Part shown: positions 32,088-42,115 of the stretch, piece by piece
How the letters are laid out: each line of letters starts with the position of its first letter
Position numbering within the stretch: the first letter of the stretch is position 1
NCBI GenBank assembly: GCA_023411615.1
Contig: JAEYOR010000055.1
Span: forward strand, 1-51,170
DNA from: Actinomycetes bacterium
Lineage (GTDB): Bacteria > Actinomycetota > Actinomycetes > Actinomycetales > Demequinaceae
Length of the DNA stretch: 51,170 bases
Direction: 5' to 3'
Translations under genes and position numbers: made by a program
Notes under the pieces: generated by a model
Seen by the model: only the letters and a program-made list of their open reading frames with translations
Databases searched by the model: none
What the model was told of the DNA's origin: nothing

Positions 32088-33035
32088 TCAGCCCGCGCTG
32101 CGCGTGATCGGCAAGGTGGGCGCGGATACGTCGACAACCACCCCGGCAGGCGCTTGTCCACTGTCGAGCAACACAGTGAGCACTTGCGCCTTAAGCGCCG
32201 AGTCATCGGCGCTGCCCCACTCCACTCGAGGGCCTTCCCTCAGCGAAAAGGTCACCGAGTCCTCGGTTTGAGCTCCAAGACCCTCAACTCGCTCAAGGAC
32301 CGCTGACGGCAAACTCCGGATCACCGTGAGCGCCGCCTCGAGCACGCGCGCGTCGCCCAGCGGCACGTCCATGATCGGCAACCCGGCCGGGACTGCGTCC
32401 ACCGTCCCCACCTCGACGGCGTCGGCGTCAAGGAGGACAAACTGCTCGCCCGCGGGAATCGCCGCCACCGGATCGCGGGCGATGAGGGTGACGCGCAAAC
32501 CTTGCGGCCACACGCGCTCAACCGTCGCATCCCGCACACCCGTGAGGTCACGCAGCTGGTTCGCGATATGCGGCACATTCATGGTGAGCAATGAATCTCC
32601 CACGTGAGAGTCGAGAACGGCCTGGACGTCATCGGCGCTGATCTCGCGGCTCACGCCGGACAATTCGATCTTGTCGCCATCGAGCGCAAAGAGCGGTGAG
32701 GCCGCGATGACCCACACGACGGCGAGGACGGCGGCGATCACGGCGACGACCCGCCCTCCGCGCGACATTGCCCGGCGGCGTTCGGTGCGCTTGCGTTCTG
32801 CAAGTCGCTCTCGCATGCGCATCGAGACGGTGTCCGGCGCTGGAGACGTGGGCGTTCCCTTCACCTTTTTCCACGGGCTCGCGTGACCTTGCGACGCTTG
32901 CACGTGTTGCCGGGGCGCACGCTCCACTTCACGTGCACGGGTGGGCTGCGACGTGCGGGGCTGCGACTTGTTGCGCTGCGGCGTGCGCGCCTGTTGCGAA
33001 GCGCGAGGCGGTGAGGGCGGCCGACGCTCAGGCAT
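32088..33035 (-). CDS. ftsQ: Cell division protein FtsQ
   Basis: 315 residues. A long basic, Pro/Gln-rich cytoplasmic tail (~1-93) precedes one TM (VVAVIAAVLAVVWVIAASPL, ~96-115), then a POTRA domain (IELSGVSREISADDVQAVLD) and the FtsQ/DivIB C-domain. It links FtsZ-ring events to wall synthesis together with the FtsL-like protein. ATG 33035 overlaps the murC stop by 8 bases. The cytoplasmic tail is long compared with enterobacterial FtsQ, as in other actinobacteria. Confidence 0.93.
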   Translation of the reverse strand: MPERRPPSPPRASQQARTPQRNKSQPRTSQPTRAREVERAPRQHVQASQGHASPWKKVKGTPTSPAPDTVSMRMRERLAERKRTERRRAMSRGGRVVAVIAAVLAVVWVIAASPLFALDGDKIELSGVSREISADDVQAVLDSHVGDSLLTMNVPHIANQLRDLTGVRDATVERVWPQGLRVTLIARDPVAAIPAGEQFVLLDADAVEVGTVDAVPAGLPIMDVPLGDARVLEAALTVIRSLPSAVLERVEGLGAQTEDSVTFSLREGPRVEWGSADDSALKAQVLTVLLDSGQAPAGVVVDVSAPTLPITRSAG

Positions 33036-34377
33036 AGCGTTCCCGTAAGCCGTCAAGAATCCACGTGGCAGCTTCTGTCACGGTCCCCGAGCCCACCGTC
33101 ATGACAACGTCACCGGGGGACGCTGCGGCGACGGCCCGATGGGCAGCATCCTCAAGAGACGTGGCAAGTTCGACGGGCGAATCACGGCCCGCCACGATGT
33201 GGTCTGCGATCAACTGCGAATCGACGCCTGGAATCGGGTCTTCGCGGTCGCCGTGGACCGGGGCAAGGATAATCGCGGCGTTGTCGATGGACAACGCGTG
33301 CGCAAACTCGCGGTGCAAGGCCTGTGTGCGCGAGAACAGCGCCGGCTGGAACAACACGATGAGGCGGCCACCGCGCGCCGCTCGAGCCGCTGAGATGACG
33401 GCCGCGACCTCGGTGGGATGGTGCGCATAGTCATCAATGACGCGCACGCCCGCCACTTCGCCCCGCAACTCGAAGCGCCGTCCCGTGCCACCGAATGTCG
33501 CCATCGCCGCTGCCGCTCGCACCGGATCGGCGCCCATCTCGACAACGGCCGCCCACGCGGCGGCGGCGTTGAGCCGATTGTGGCTGCCCGGGGTGGGGAC
33601 TTCGAGAGGCACGTCAAAAGCATCCCGAAGCAAGCGCGTCGGTGTCACCACGATGGCGGCCGTCTCCGCGTGATGGCCATAACGGATCACCCTGACGCCA
33701 GCCTCTTCCGCAGTATCGCCGACGCGCGCAGCACCGGGATCATCTGCACAGACAATGAGCACACGGGCCTTCGTGGCAAAACGCACGAACGCTTCCTCGA
33801 CGGCATCAAAGCTGCCGTAGAAGTCCAAGTGGTCGGGCTCAACGTTGAGCACAATCGCCACGTCAGTGTCGTAACGCAAGAATGACCCGTCAGACTCGTC
33901 GGCTTCGACCACTGCCTCACGGGCACTGCCTCCGTAGCCGCCAGCAACGGCGCCTTCGACGCCAAATACGCGGGCACCGACCGCGTATGACGCATCGATT
34001 CCACAGCGGTGAAAAAGGTGCGCGACCATCGCAGAGGTGGTCGTCTTGCCGTGGGAGCCCGCGACCGCGACAAGGCGCTTGCCTTCGAGAGCCCATGCGA
34101 GGGCTTCGGAGCGGTGCCACACGGTGATGCCCCGTTCGCGAGCGCGGATGAGCTCTTCATTGGAGTCCCGCACCGCGCTTGTAATGACAACCCGATCGGC
34201 ACCATCGACCAGCTCGGGATCGTGACCGACGCGCACATCCACTCCCGCCGCCTCGAGAGCAGCGAAATATGCACTTCGTTTGCGGTCGGTTCCCGTGACG
34301 TCGACACCCCTCGCCGCGACTAGTCGTGCGACGGCGGACATTCCCGAGCCGCCCACGCCAATGAAATGGAACCTCAC
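33028..34377 (-). CDS. murC: UDP-MurNAc-L-alanine ligase
   Basis: 449 residues. MRFHFIGVGGSGMSAVARLV forms the UDP-sugar-binding N-domain; VAGSHGKTTTSAMVAHLFHR is the ATP loop (~108); VVEADESDGSF and DDYAHHPTEVAAVI are the Mur ligase active-site blocks. It adds L-Ala to UDP-MurNAc, the first peptide-stem step. The start is GTG 34377, overlapping the murG stop (GTGA). Confidence 0.97.
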   Translation of the reverse strand: MRFHFIGVGGSGMSAVARLVAARGVDVTGTDRKRSAYFAALEAAGVDVRVGHDPELVDGADRVVITSAVRDSNEELIRARERGITVWHRSEALAWALEGKRLVAVAGSHGKTTTSAMVAHLFHRCGIDASYAVGARVFGVEGAVAGGYGGSAREAVVEADESDGSFLRYDTDVAIVLNVEPDHLDFYGSFDAVEEAFVRFATKARVLIVCADDPGAARVGDTAEEAGVRVIRYGHHAETAAIVVTPTRLLRDAFDVPLEVPTPGSHNRLNAAAAWAAVVEMGADPVRAAAAMATFGGTGRRFELRGEVAGVRVIDDYAHHPTEVAAVISAARAARGGRLIVLFQPALFSRTQALHREFAHALSIDNAAIILAPVHGDREDPIPGVDSQLIADHIVAGRDSPVELATSLEDAAHRAVAAASPGDVVMTVGSGTVTEAATWILDGLRERYA

Positions 34378-35489
34378 TGAATGGCTCCTTCGACAAGCGT
34401 GGCAAGACGCGCAGCACCATCAACGACGCCGACGCTGGCTGCAGCGGCACGTGCCTGTTCTTGCACCTTGCGGTCGAGCACCAAAGGCTCCGCCCTCAAC
34501 TCAAGGGATGTGGGGGTGAGATCGGCGTCGTCAAGCAACGTCGCTGCGCCGGACTCAACTGCTTCTCGCGCATTGAGCGCTTGCTCGCCGTTTCCATGCG
34601 GCAGCGGCACATACACGGCCGGAATGCCGAGCGCAGTCACCTCGCACACCATGCCCGCGCCCGCACGGCACACCACGGCGTCGGCCGCAGCGAAGGCGGC
34701 GTCCATGTCATGGACGTATTCACGCACCACATATTGATCGCGCATGAGAGCGGGCAGGTTGCCCCATGCACGCTGCGCGCCGTCCGACTTGCCTCGCCCG
34801 GTCAGGTGCAAGACATGAATTCCATGGGCGACAAGGGTCTCGATTGACTCGGCAACAGCGGCGTTGAGGCTCGCAGCGCCTGTCGATCCGCCGGTGATGA
34901 GCAAGGTCGGGGCGTCATCGGGCCAACCCCACGTGGCACGCGAGATGCGCCGGGTATCCGGGCCAGCGACTGGATCCTTGAGACGAGCGGCCAGATCGGT
35001 GATGGCGTAACGCAACGGCAAACCGGTATGGACCGCACGAGGCAGAGGGGTGTCCTTGAATGTGACCGCCACGGCGGCAGCGTTGCGCGCGCCGAGCCGG
35101 TTAGCCAGGCCCGGCTTCGCATTGCCTTCGTGGACGACGACGGGCACCCCACGCTTTCGAGCCGCGATATACGCGGGAGTCGACACATAACCGCCAAAAC
35201 CGACGACGGCATCGGCTCCCACCTCATCGATCGCGCGGCCTGCGGCGCGCACCGCCGCTCGCAATCGCCATGGAAAACGCAGAGCCGACGCAGATGGTCG
35301 CCGTGGAAACGGCACCCGAGGGATCACGTGCATCGGCAGCCCCGCACGCGGAACAAGCTCCGCTTCAAGACCCTCCGCAGTACCAATGACCGCGACATCG
35401 TGACCGCGGGTGATGAGCTCTTCGGCAGTGGCGAGCAACGGATTGACGTGGCCAGCCGTACCGCCACCCGCGAGCACAAACTTAGCCAT
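34374..35489 (-). CDS. murG: Lipid II synthase MurG (GlcNAc transferase)
   Basis: 371 residues, GT28 family. KFVLAGGGTAGHVNPLLATA is at the N-terminus; TGGSTGAASLN and VCRAGAGMVCEVTALGIPAV then PLPHGNGEQALNA form the UDP-GlcNAc site. It transfers GlcNAc to lipid I at the inner face of the membrane. ATG 35489 has AAGGAG 5 bases upstream and overlaps the ftsW stop by 8 bases. Confidence 0.96.
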   Translation of the reverse strand: MAKFVLAGGGTAGHVNPLLATAEELITRGHDVAVIGTAEGLEAELVPRAGLPMHVIPRVPFPRRPSASALRFPWRLRAAVRAAGRAIDEVGADAVVGFGGYVSTPAYIAARKRGVPVVVHEGNAKPGLANRLGARNAAAVAVTFKDTPLPRAVHTGLPLRYAITDLAARLKDPVAGPDTRRISRATWGWPDDAPTLLITGGSTGAASLNAAVAESIETLVAHGIHVLHLTGRGKSDGAQRAWGNLPALMRDQYVVREYVHDMDAAFAAADAVVCRAGAGMVCEVTALGIPAVYVPLPHGNGEQALNAREAVESGAATLLDDADLTPTSLELRAEPLVLDRKVQEQARAAAASVGVVDGAARLATLVEGAIQ

Positions 35490-36693
35490 GGGCACTCCTT
35501 GCCATCACCGCGAGCGAGCGCCTCATGACGCTCGGGCGTGCATTGAACGCTTCTCGAGCGCCGGGCTCGCTGCGCGCGAGCGCCATCAGCACGCCGATGC
35601 CAGCGAGGGACATGATGAGAGAAGAACCACCCGATGAGACGAGCGGCAGCGGCACGCCGGTGACCGGCAAGAGCTCAAGGACCACCGCGATATTGATGAA
35701 CGCCTGGCCCACGATCCACGCACCGATCGCACCCGCAACGATCTGTGCGAACGGGTCGCGATGGCGCCTCACGATGCGGTGCACCGCGACCGCCATGAGA
35801 GTGAAGGCAAGCAGGACGAGCAAGGTCCCAATGAGTCCCCACTCCTCGCCGAGGATTGCAAAGATGAAGTCATTGTCCGCCGCAGGAAGGTATCCCCACT
35901 TCTCGCGGCTCATGCCTGGGCCAAGCCCCCACAACCCCCCAGACGCAAGGGCCCACGTGCCGTGCGTCGTTTGAAGGCAATCGCCTTGAACATCACAGCT
36001 CGCCGGGTTGAGCCACACGTTGATGCGAGCCGAGCGCGTCGATCCGTCGGCGATGAGCACGAGCGCGCCCACCACAAGGCCCGCTGCACCAAGAGCAAAA
36101 AAGCGCAATGGCAATCCCGCTACCCAGTACGCGGCCGCGATGACGAGACACAAGACGACGGCCGTGCCCATGTCACGCCCCGCGAGCACGAGGAGGAGAA
36201 CGAGCCCGGCAACGATTCCGCCGGGCACAAAGATTCGCCGCACGGTGGTCAACTCATGGCGAAACATCGCGAGGACGACGCCCAAGTACAGGGCGAGGCC
36301 GAGTTTCGCGATCTCCGAGGGCTGCACGGTGATCGGGCCAAGAGGAAGCCAGTTCTTGTTGCCGCCTACCGCGACGCCGCGGAAGTACACCATGACGAGG
36401 AGGATGAGTGAACCGGCGAGGACAAAAGGCGCGGCTCGCTTGAGTCCCTTGATCGAGAACCTCGACAAGACAGCGAGCGCGACGGTGCCGACGACGAGCG
36501 CCACGACTTGAATGAGGAAGAGCGTCCATGCGTTGCCGTCGCGCTGACGAATCGACAAGATCGACGTGCTCGACAAGACAACGGCGAGGCCAACGAGCAA
36601 GAGGATTCCGGTCGACGCCATTAAGAGGTAATAACTCGCCACAGGCGAACGCCAGGCAGTGGAGAGAGTGGTGCGCGGACTTGTCTGCGTCAC
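35482..36693 (-). CDS. ftsW: SEDS glycan polymerase FtsW
   Basis: 403 residues, about ten TM segments. SEDS-family blocks include FRGVAVGGNKNWLPLGPITV, QPSEIAKLGLALYLG, ILAGRDMG-type LLVLAGRDMGTAVVLC, NDFIFAILGEEWGLIGTLLV and PLVSSGGSSLIMSLAGIGVL. It polymerises lipid II at the septum with FtsI. The start is GTG with AGGAGGGTGAT upstream, overlapping the murD stop region; the gap to murD is 9 bases. A Cys-containing extracytoplasmic loop (NPASCDVQGDCLQTTHG) is present. Confidence 0.95.
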   Translation of the reverse strand: MTQTSPRTTLSTAWRSPVASYYLLMASTGILLLVGLAVVLSSTSILSIRQRDGNAWTLFLIQVVALVVGTVALAVLSRFSIKGLKRAAPFVLAGSLILLVMVYFRGVAVGGNKNWLPLGPITVQPSEIAKLGLALYLGVVLAMFRHELTTVRRIFVPGGIVAGLVLLLVLAGRDMGTAVVLCLVIAAAYWVAGLPLRFFALGAAGLVVGALVLIADGSTRSARINVWLNPASCDVQGDCLQTTHGTWALASGGLWGLGPGMSREKWGYLPAADNDFIFAILGEEWGLIGTLLVLLAFTLMAVAVHRIVRRHRDPFAQIVAGAIGAWIVGQAFINIAVVLELLPVTGVPLPLVSSGGSSLIMSLAGIGVLMALARSEPGAREAFNARPSVMRRSLAVMARSAHG

Positions 36694-36702
36694 ATCACCC
36701 TC

Positions 36703-38100
36703 CTAGAGCGACTCCACCTCCACTGCGAAGGCTCTTCCTCGGTCCGCGTAACTGCGGAACTGGTCCATCGACGCACACGCTGGTGACAGCAACACCGTGT
36801 CGCCGCCTCGTGCGAGCCGACGAGCGGCCGCCACTGCGTCTCGCATCACAGTCTCTCCCGGCTCGATGCGCACCACGGGTATCTCAGCGGCGTGTTCGTT
36901 GAGGGAACTCGCAAGTGGCTCTGGGTCCACGCCGATGAGCACAACAGCGCGTAGCTGCGGTCGGATGCGCGCGATGAGGTCGTCAAAGGACTGGCCCTTA
37001 GCAAGTCCGCCTGCGATCCACACGACCGAATCGGGCGCGCGGCCGCCAAAAGCCGCCATCGCCGCGTGCGCGTTTGTCGCCTTCGAATCGTCGACGTAGT
37101 CGACGTCGTCAAGCCTGCGCACAAACGCGGTGCGGTGCTCGTCGAGACCGAAAGACCGCAAACCGTCACGGACAGCGCGAGGCTCGATGCCCACGGCGCG
37201 TGCGAGCGCCGCGGCGCTGAGCGCGTTCGTCACGAGGTACGGAGGCACGTCTCCTGCAACGAGATGGCTGAGGTCCGCCAGTTCGGCAAGTTCGTGGGCG
37301 GTTGATTGACGGTCATCGTGAAAAGCCCGGTCCACCAGCACGCCGTCAACGACGCCAAGTTGTGACACTGACGGCGCACCGATGGTGACGCCTATCGCTC
37401 GACAGCCCTCAATAACGTCGGCCTCTTCCACCATCTGCTCGACCGTGCGGTCTGCCATCGGGTAGACGCAGGCCACTCTCACCCGCTCATAAACCCGCGC
37501 CTTGTCCGCCCGATACGCCTCGATCGAACCGTGCCAATCAACGTGGTCAGTGTCGGCATTGAGGCACACGGCGGCCGCCGGAGACAAGGTCGTCGTGAAG
37601 TGAAGCTGCAAAGACGCAATCTCGACGGCAAGCAGGTCATGCGACTCGCGAGCGGCCGTGATGACGGGGTTGCCCATATTGCCGCATACCGAGACATCGA
37701 GACCGGCAGCCGCCGCGATGGCGCCGACCATCTGCGTCGTGGTCGTTTTGCCATTGGTGCCGGTAATGAGCACCCACGGCTCATCATGGGCGCGCACCCG
37801 CCATGCAAATTCCATCTCGGACCAGATCGGCAGGCCTGCGGCCTCGCATGCACGCACGTCGGATGAATGCGGCGCATACCCCGCCGAGGCCATCACCGCA
37901 TCAAAACCGCTGAGGTCAAGCCCCTCCAGCGTTGTCCACTCTGCTCCCCCACTGCCGTCCACCGTGACGTAGTCAGCCCCGATCTCATCGAGCGCTTTCG
38001 CGGCCGAGGTTCCTGCCACACCTAGACCCAAGACGATGAAGCGTTTGTCCGCGAGGTGCACCCCAGCGTCGGCTGTGTCCGGCGAAGGTATGTCCGTCAT
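36703..38100 (-). CDS. murD: UDP-MurNAc-L-Ala-D-Glu ligase
   Basis: 465 residues. FIVLGLGVAGTSAAKALDEI is the N-domain; LITGTNGKTTTTQMVGAIAA the ATP loop; VAVEIASLQL, then FALGLDEHRT-type SFGLDEHRTAFVRRLDDVDY and VDDSKATNAHAAMAAF follow. It adds D-Glu to UDP-MurNAc-L-Ala. Start ATG 38100 shares its A with the mraY stop codon (TAATG); longer frames reach into mraY and are not supported. Confidence 0.96.
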   Translation of the reverse strand: MTDIPSPDTADAGVHLADKRFIVLGLGVAGTSAAKALDEIGADYVTVDGSGGAEWTTLEGLDLSGFDAVMASAGYAPHSSDVRACEAAGLPIWSEMEFAWRVRAHDEPWVLITGTNGKTTTTQMVGAIAAAAGLDVSVCGNMGNPVITAARESHDLLAVEIASLQLHFTTTLSPAAAVCLNADTDHVDWHGSIEAYRADKARVYERVRVACVYPMADRTVEQMVEEADVIEGCRAIGVTIGAPSVSQLGVVDGVLVDRAFHDDRQSTAHELAELADLSHLVAGDVPPYLVTNALSAAALARAVGIEPRAVRDGLRSFGLDEHRTAFVRRLDDVDYVDDSKATNAHAAMAAFGGRAPDSVVWIAGGLAKGQSFDDLIARIRPQLRAVVLIGVDPEPLASSLNEHAAEIPVVRIEPGETVMRDAVAAARRLARGGDTVLLSPACASMDQFRSYADRGRAFAVEVESL

Positions 38101-39200
38101 TACCCGCCCGGACCCAAACTCGCGACCCACTCCGCGTAGAACAGGCCCATACCTGCGCCGGTGAAGAGAATCGCGATAATCCAGAAGCGCGTGACGATGG
38201 TCACTTCGCCCCATCCGAGCAACTCGAAGTGGTGATGGAGCGGCGCCATCTTGAAGACGCGTTTACCGCCGGAGATCTTGAAGAAGCCAATCTGGATCAC
38301 CGAGCTGAGCACGATGATGACAAAGAGACCGCCGATGATGCCGCCGAGGATCTCGGTGCGGGTGACAATCGTCATGCCCGCAATCGCACCACCAAGCGCG
38401 AGCGACCCGGTGTCGCCCATGAAGATCTTGGCGGGCGAGGCATTCCACCACAGAAAGCCGAGGCAGGCTCCCGCGATGGCGGCAGCGAGAATCGCCATGT
38501 CGCGCGGGTCGCGAACTTCGTAACACGTCGCGGGATCGGTGTTGTTGACGCCGCAGAGCTGGTTCGTTTGCCAAATGCCCACGAGGACGTATGCGCCAAA
38601 GAAGATGAGCGCGGCACCCGTGGCGAGGCCATCGAGTCCGTCCGTGAGGTTGACCGCATTCGACCACGAGGTGATAAGGAAGTTCGACCACACGATAAAG
38701 AGGATGATTCCGAGTGCCGGTCCCCACATTGCGAGGTCAAGAGCGGTGTCTCTCAAGAAGGACACGGCCTGCGAAGCGGGATAGACGCCTTGATCATCGG
38801 GAAAGCGCAGCGCGAGCACGGAGAACGTGATGCCGACACCCGCCTGCAGGACGATCTTCCACCGAGCATTCAGTCCGAGAGAGCGCTCGCGGGTGATCTT
38901 GATGCCGTCATCGAGGAAACCGACCAGTCCAAGACCGAGCATGAGTCCGATGACGAGGACAGAGGACACGTTGGGCGTGCGATCGGTGAGGAGGTTCGCC
39001 AATAGCCAGCCGAAGAGCGTTGCGAGGATGATGACGACGCCACCCATCGTGGGCGTCCCGCGCTTGGTGTGGTGCGAGGCCGGGCCATCTTGACGGATGA
39101 ACTGGCCGAACTGACGCTTCGTGAGATAGCGAATCACCCACGGTGTGCCGAGGAGGGCCACCAGCAGGGAGATGCCTCCCGCGAATACGACCGCCCTCAT
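38100..39200 (-). CDS. mraY: Phospho-MurNAc-pentapeptide translocase
   Basis: 366 residues, ten TM segments. Catalytic and signature blocks are DGPASHHTKRGTPTMGGVVI, FLDDGIKI (catalytic DD), NAVNLTDGLDGLATGA, FMGDTGSLALGGAIAG and APLHHHFELLGWGE. It makes lipid I on the membrane. Its ATG has AAGGAGG upstream and overlaps the murF stop (ATGA). Confidence 0.97.
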   Translation of the reverse strand: MRAVVFAGGISLLVALLGTPWVIRYLTKRQFGQFIRQDGPASHHTKRGTPTMGGVVIILATLFGWLLANLLTDRTPNVSSVLVIGLMLGLGLVGFLDDGIKITRERSLGLNARWKIVLQAGVGITFSVLALRFPDDQGVYPASQAVSFLRDTALDLAMWGPALGIILFIVWSNFLITSWSNAVNLTDGLDGLATGAALIFFGAYVLVGIWQTNQLCGVNNTDPATCYEVRDPRDMAILAAAIAGACLGFLWWNASPAKIFMGDTGSLALGGAIAGMTIVTRTEILGGIIGGLFVIIVLSSVIQIGFFKISGGKRVFKMAPLHHHFELLGWGEVTIVTRFWIIAILFTGAGMGLFYAEWVASLGPGG

Positions 39201-40552
39201 CGGGCCTCCTTCGTCAGGTCGTCAGCGAGGCGCCACAACCCGGTGCCGTTCGACCCCTTGATGAGAACGGTGTCGCCGGGAGCGACGCGGTCCGTCACAA
39301 ATGCGCGGGCCTCGTCAATCGTAGCGACGTAGGCTGCCTCGTCTCCCCAAGAGCCCTCTCGCACCGCGGAGACATACGCCGCTCGAGCGCCCTCACCAAC
39401 AACGAGCAAGTGGTCGATGCCGAGACGCACCGCGTCGATGCCGATCTCCTCATGTGCGGACAGAGAGGCATCCCCCATCTCGCGCATTTCGCCGATGACG
39501 GCCCACGTCACTCCCCCATCCGCGACTGCGCGCAGCGCGCGGAAAGCCGCCTTCATCGACTCGGGCGACGCGTTGTACGCGTCATCGAGAATCTTCACTC
39601 CGTCCGAGCGTTCTGTAAGTGCCATCCGGTGGGCGCTCAAGGGGCGAGCGGCACTGACCGCTGCAGCGGCTTGCGGCGCCGAGAGGCCGCACTCGCGAGC
39701 GACGGCATACGCCGCGAGACCATTGCTTGCGTGATGATCGCCCACGAGAGACATCGCCACGTGGACGCCATCAACGTCAAAGTGTGCGCGACCAGCCTCG
39801 ACATGGCGGTTGCTGGCCACGACGTCGGCGTCACCAAAACCGAAGGTCACCGTGCGCAGCGCACGCCCCGTCATCGCGGCGACTCTGGCGTCGTCCGAGT
39901 TGAGGATGCCGACACCGCCAGGGACCACTCCATCGAGGATCGTCGCCTTTTCTTCAGCGAGCGCCTCAAGGGATCCATAACCCGCAGCATGGGCGCTGCC
40001 GACCATCAGCACGACGGCGATGTCGAGAGGCGCGATTGACGTGAGGTAGGCAATGTCGCCAGGGGCCGATGCTCCCATTTCGAGAATGAGGTGGCGCGTG
40101 GTCGGTCCGGCCGTGAGCACCGTCAACGGCAGGCCAATCTCGTTGTTATAGCTGCCCACAGGCGCAATCGCATCGGGCAACACCTGAGCGAGGATGTCCT
40201 TCGTGCTCGTCTTGCCGTTAGAACCCGTGATGCCGATGACGGTGAGGTCACCTTCGAGCCGCAACGCCGCCACATACGCACGGGCCATGTCACCCAGGGC
40301 GCGCGTCACATCGGCAACAAGGATGTGAGGGCCGTCGACCGGCCGTGACACGAGCAAGAGTGAGGCCCCCGCTTCAAGAGCCGCCGCTGTGAGGTCGTGC
40401 CCGTCGACGCGCTCGCCAACAAACGCGGCGTAGAGCGCCCCTGGGGAGACGTCACGGGTGTCCTTGACGACGGATGTGACGCGGGTGTCGACATCGGCCG
40501 CAAGCTGCCCGCCAACGGCATTCGCAATCCATTGCGCGGTGAGTGTCCTCAC
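39197..40552 (-). CDS. murF: UDP-MurNAc-tripeptide--D-Ala-D-Ala ligase
   Basis: 451 residues. N-domain VKDTRDVSPGALYAAFVGER; ATP loop VIGITGSNGKTSTKDILAQV; NEIGLPLTVL, LEMGASAPGDIAYL and LDDAYNASPESMKAAFRAL are the expected blocks. It completes the cytoplasmic pentapeptide. The start GTG overlaps the murE stop (GTGA). Confidence 0.96.
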   Translation of the reverse strand: MRTLTAQWIANAVGGQLAADVDTRVTSVVKDTRDVSPGALYAAFVGERVDGHDLTAAALEAGASLLLVSRPVDGPHILVADVTRALGDMARAYVAALRLEGDLTVIGITGSNGKTSTKDILAQVLPDAIAPVGSYNNEIGLPLTVLTAGPTTRHLILEMGASAPGDIAYLTSIAPLDIAVVLMVGSAHAAGYGSLEALAEEKATILDGVVPGGVGILNSDDARVAAMTGRALRTVTFGFGDADVVASNRHVEAGRAHFDVDGVHVAMSLVGDHHASNGLAAYAVARECGLSAPQAAAAVSAARPLSAHRMALTERSDGVKILDDAYNASPESMKAAFRALRAVADGGVTWAVIGEMREMGDASLSAHEEIGIDAVRLGIDHLLVVGEGARAAYVSAVREGSWGDEAAYVATIDEARAFVTDRVAPGDTVLIKGSNGTGLWRLADDLTKEAR

Positions 40553-42114
40553 GCCTTCGCCTCGCGTTCGGCGACGATCTCCCGATGAGCGGCCAGATAT
40601 GCGTCGCGGTCGTTGTAGCGGTGGAACACCCCGGCAACCTCCTGTGTCGGCTCATGGCCCTTGCCGGTGACAATGACGGTGTCGCCAACGCGGCCCAGCC
40701 GTAAACCATAAGCGACGGCCGCGGATCGCGGTTCGACCTCATGCACATCGGTGAGATCGGGTCGCACTTTCTCGATGCCTTCACGGATTGCCGCGCGAAT
40801 CGCCGCTGGCTCCTCCGAGCGGGGGTTCTCATCGGTAAGGACGATGACGTCCGCCAAGCGCGCGGCGATTTCACCCATGACAGGGCGCTTGCCCTGATCG
40901 CGGTCGCCATCAGAACCAAAGATCAAGATGAGCCTGCCCGGCGTGATCGGGCGAACGCCCTCGAGGGCAAGAGTGAGAGCATCGGGCGTATGGGCGTAAT
41001 CGACAATCGCGAGGGGGTCGACGTCAGAGCGTTCAATGACGCGCTCCATCCGCCCGGGCACCGCATGGGCAGTGCGTACACCGTCGATTGCGGAGTCAAG
41101 AGGCACGCCTGCCGCATGCGCCGCAACAATCGCCACCGCCGCATTCGACACATTGACAAGCCCTGGAAGAGGACTGAACGCCTCGTGCTCACTGCCGTCA
41201 GGGGCGATGAGTGTGAAACGTGAGCCGACTCCATCCAACCCGACAACGGCGTCGGCCACATTCCAATCTCCGCGCGGTGATTCTGGCCGCGTCGCGACCG
41301 TCTCGATGGGGATTTTGGCGTCACGGGCAAATGACTGGGTCCACGTGTCGTCAATGCACACGACGCCACGCTTCGCACGGCCAGGCTCGAACAAGCGCGC
41401 TTTGGCTCCGAGGTACTCCTCCATCGTGTGATGAAAGTCGAGGTGGTCCCACTGCAGGTTGGTGAAGACAGCGACCTCGAATTGGGCGCCCGCGATGCGG
41501 TCGAGAGCGGCAGCGTGTGAACTCACCTCTGTCACCGCCGCGCTCACCCCCTCTTCGCGCATCCGCGCAAGGAGTCCATGGAGCACGGGGGCTTCGACCG
41601 TCGTCCGCGGCGATTCGATGGCCTCGTCCTTCACCCGCAGTTCAACGGTGCCCATGATGCCGCGGTGCTCATGCACCTGGGCCAGCGCGTGCTCAATGAA
41701 GTAGCTCGTTGTCGTCTTGCCGTTGGTGCCGGTGACACCCACAAAGGTGAGGTGTCGTGACGGGTGACCATAAATTGCTGCGGCGGCGCGACCCATCGCA
41801 TCGCGCTCACCGGACTCGATGACCACCACCGGCACCGAGATCCCTGCGCCACGGACAAGCGCGTGCCCCGCACGGTCGGAGAGAATTGCCACCGCTCCTG
41901 CGTCGACGGCCGCCTGCGCGAAGTGGGCGCCGTGGCGGACGAGTCCCGCGTAGGCGCCAAAGAGGTCGCCCGGCTGCACTGAGCGCGAGTCGACACTCGC
42001 GCCCGTGATGGTGACATCGGGTCCGTCGAGCGCCGACGCGGCAATTCCTGCGTCCGCAAGGACATCTGTCAGGGCGATCGGCGTGACCCGTTCGGGCCGC
42101 AACGCCATATCCAT
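40549..42114 (-). CDS. murE: UDP-MurNAc-dipeptide diamino acid ligase MurE
   Basis: 521 residues. N-domain ITGASVDSRSVQPGDLFGAY; ATP loop VGVTGTNGKTTTSYFIEHAL; AVTEVSSHAAALDRI; DYAHTPDALTLALEGVRPIT. It adds the third stem residue. The specificity loop reads LTDENPRSEEP: the Arg of the DAP-type DNPR motif is kept, but the Asp is replaced by Glu, so the diamino acid used (meso-DAP, Orn or Lys) is not settled. ATG 42114 has GGGAG upstream and directly follows the ftsI stop. Confidence 0.95.
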   Translation of the reverse strand: MDMALRPERVTPIALTDVLADAGIAASALDGPDVTITGASVDSRSVQPGDLFGAYAGLVRHGAHFAQAAVDAGAVAILSDRAGHALVRGAGISVPVVVIESGERDAMGRAAAAIYGHPSRHLTFVGVTGTNGKTTTSYFIEHALAQVHEHRGIMGTVELRVKDEAIESPRTTVEAPVLHGLLARMREEGVSAAVTEVSSHAAALDRIAGAQFEVAVFTNLQWDHLDFHHTMEEYLGAKARLFEPGRAKRGVVCIDDTWTQSFARDAKIPIETVATRPESPRGDWNVADAVVGLDGVGSRFTLIAPDGSEHEAFSPLPGLVNVSNAAVAIVAAHAAGVPLDSAIDGVRTAHAVPGRMERVIERSDVDPLAIVDYAHTPDALTLALEGVRPITPGRLILIFGSDGDRDQGKRPVMGEIAARLADVIVLTDENPRSEEPAAIRAAIREGIEKVRPDLTDVHEVEPRSAAVAYGLRLGRVGDTVIVTGKGHEPTQEVAGVFHRYNDRDAYLAAHREIVAEREAKA

Positions 42115-42115
42115 G

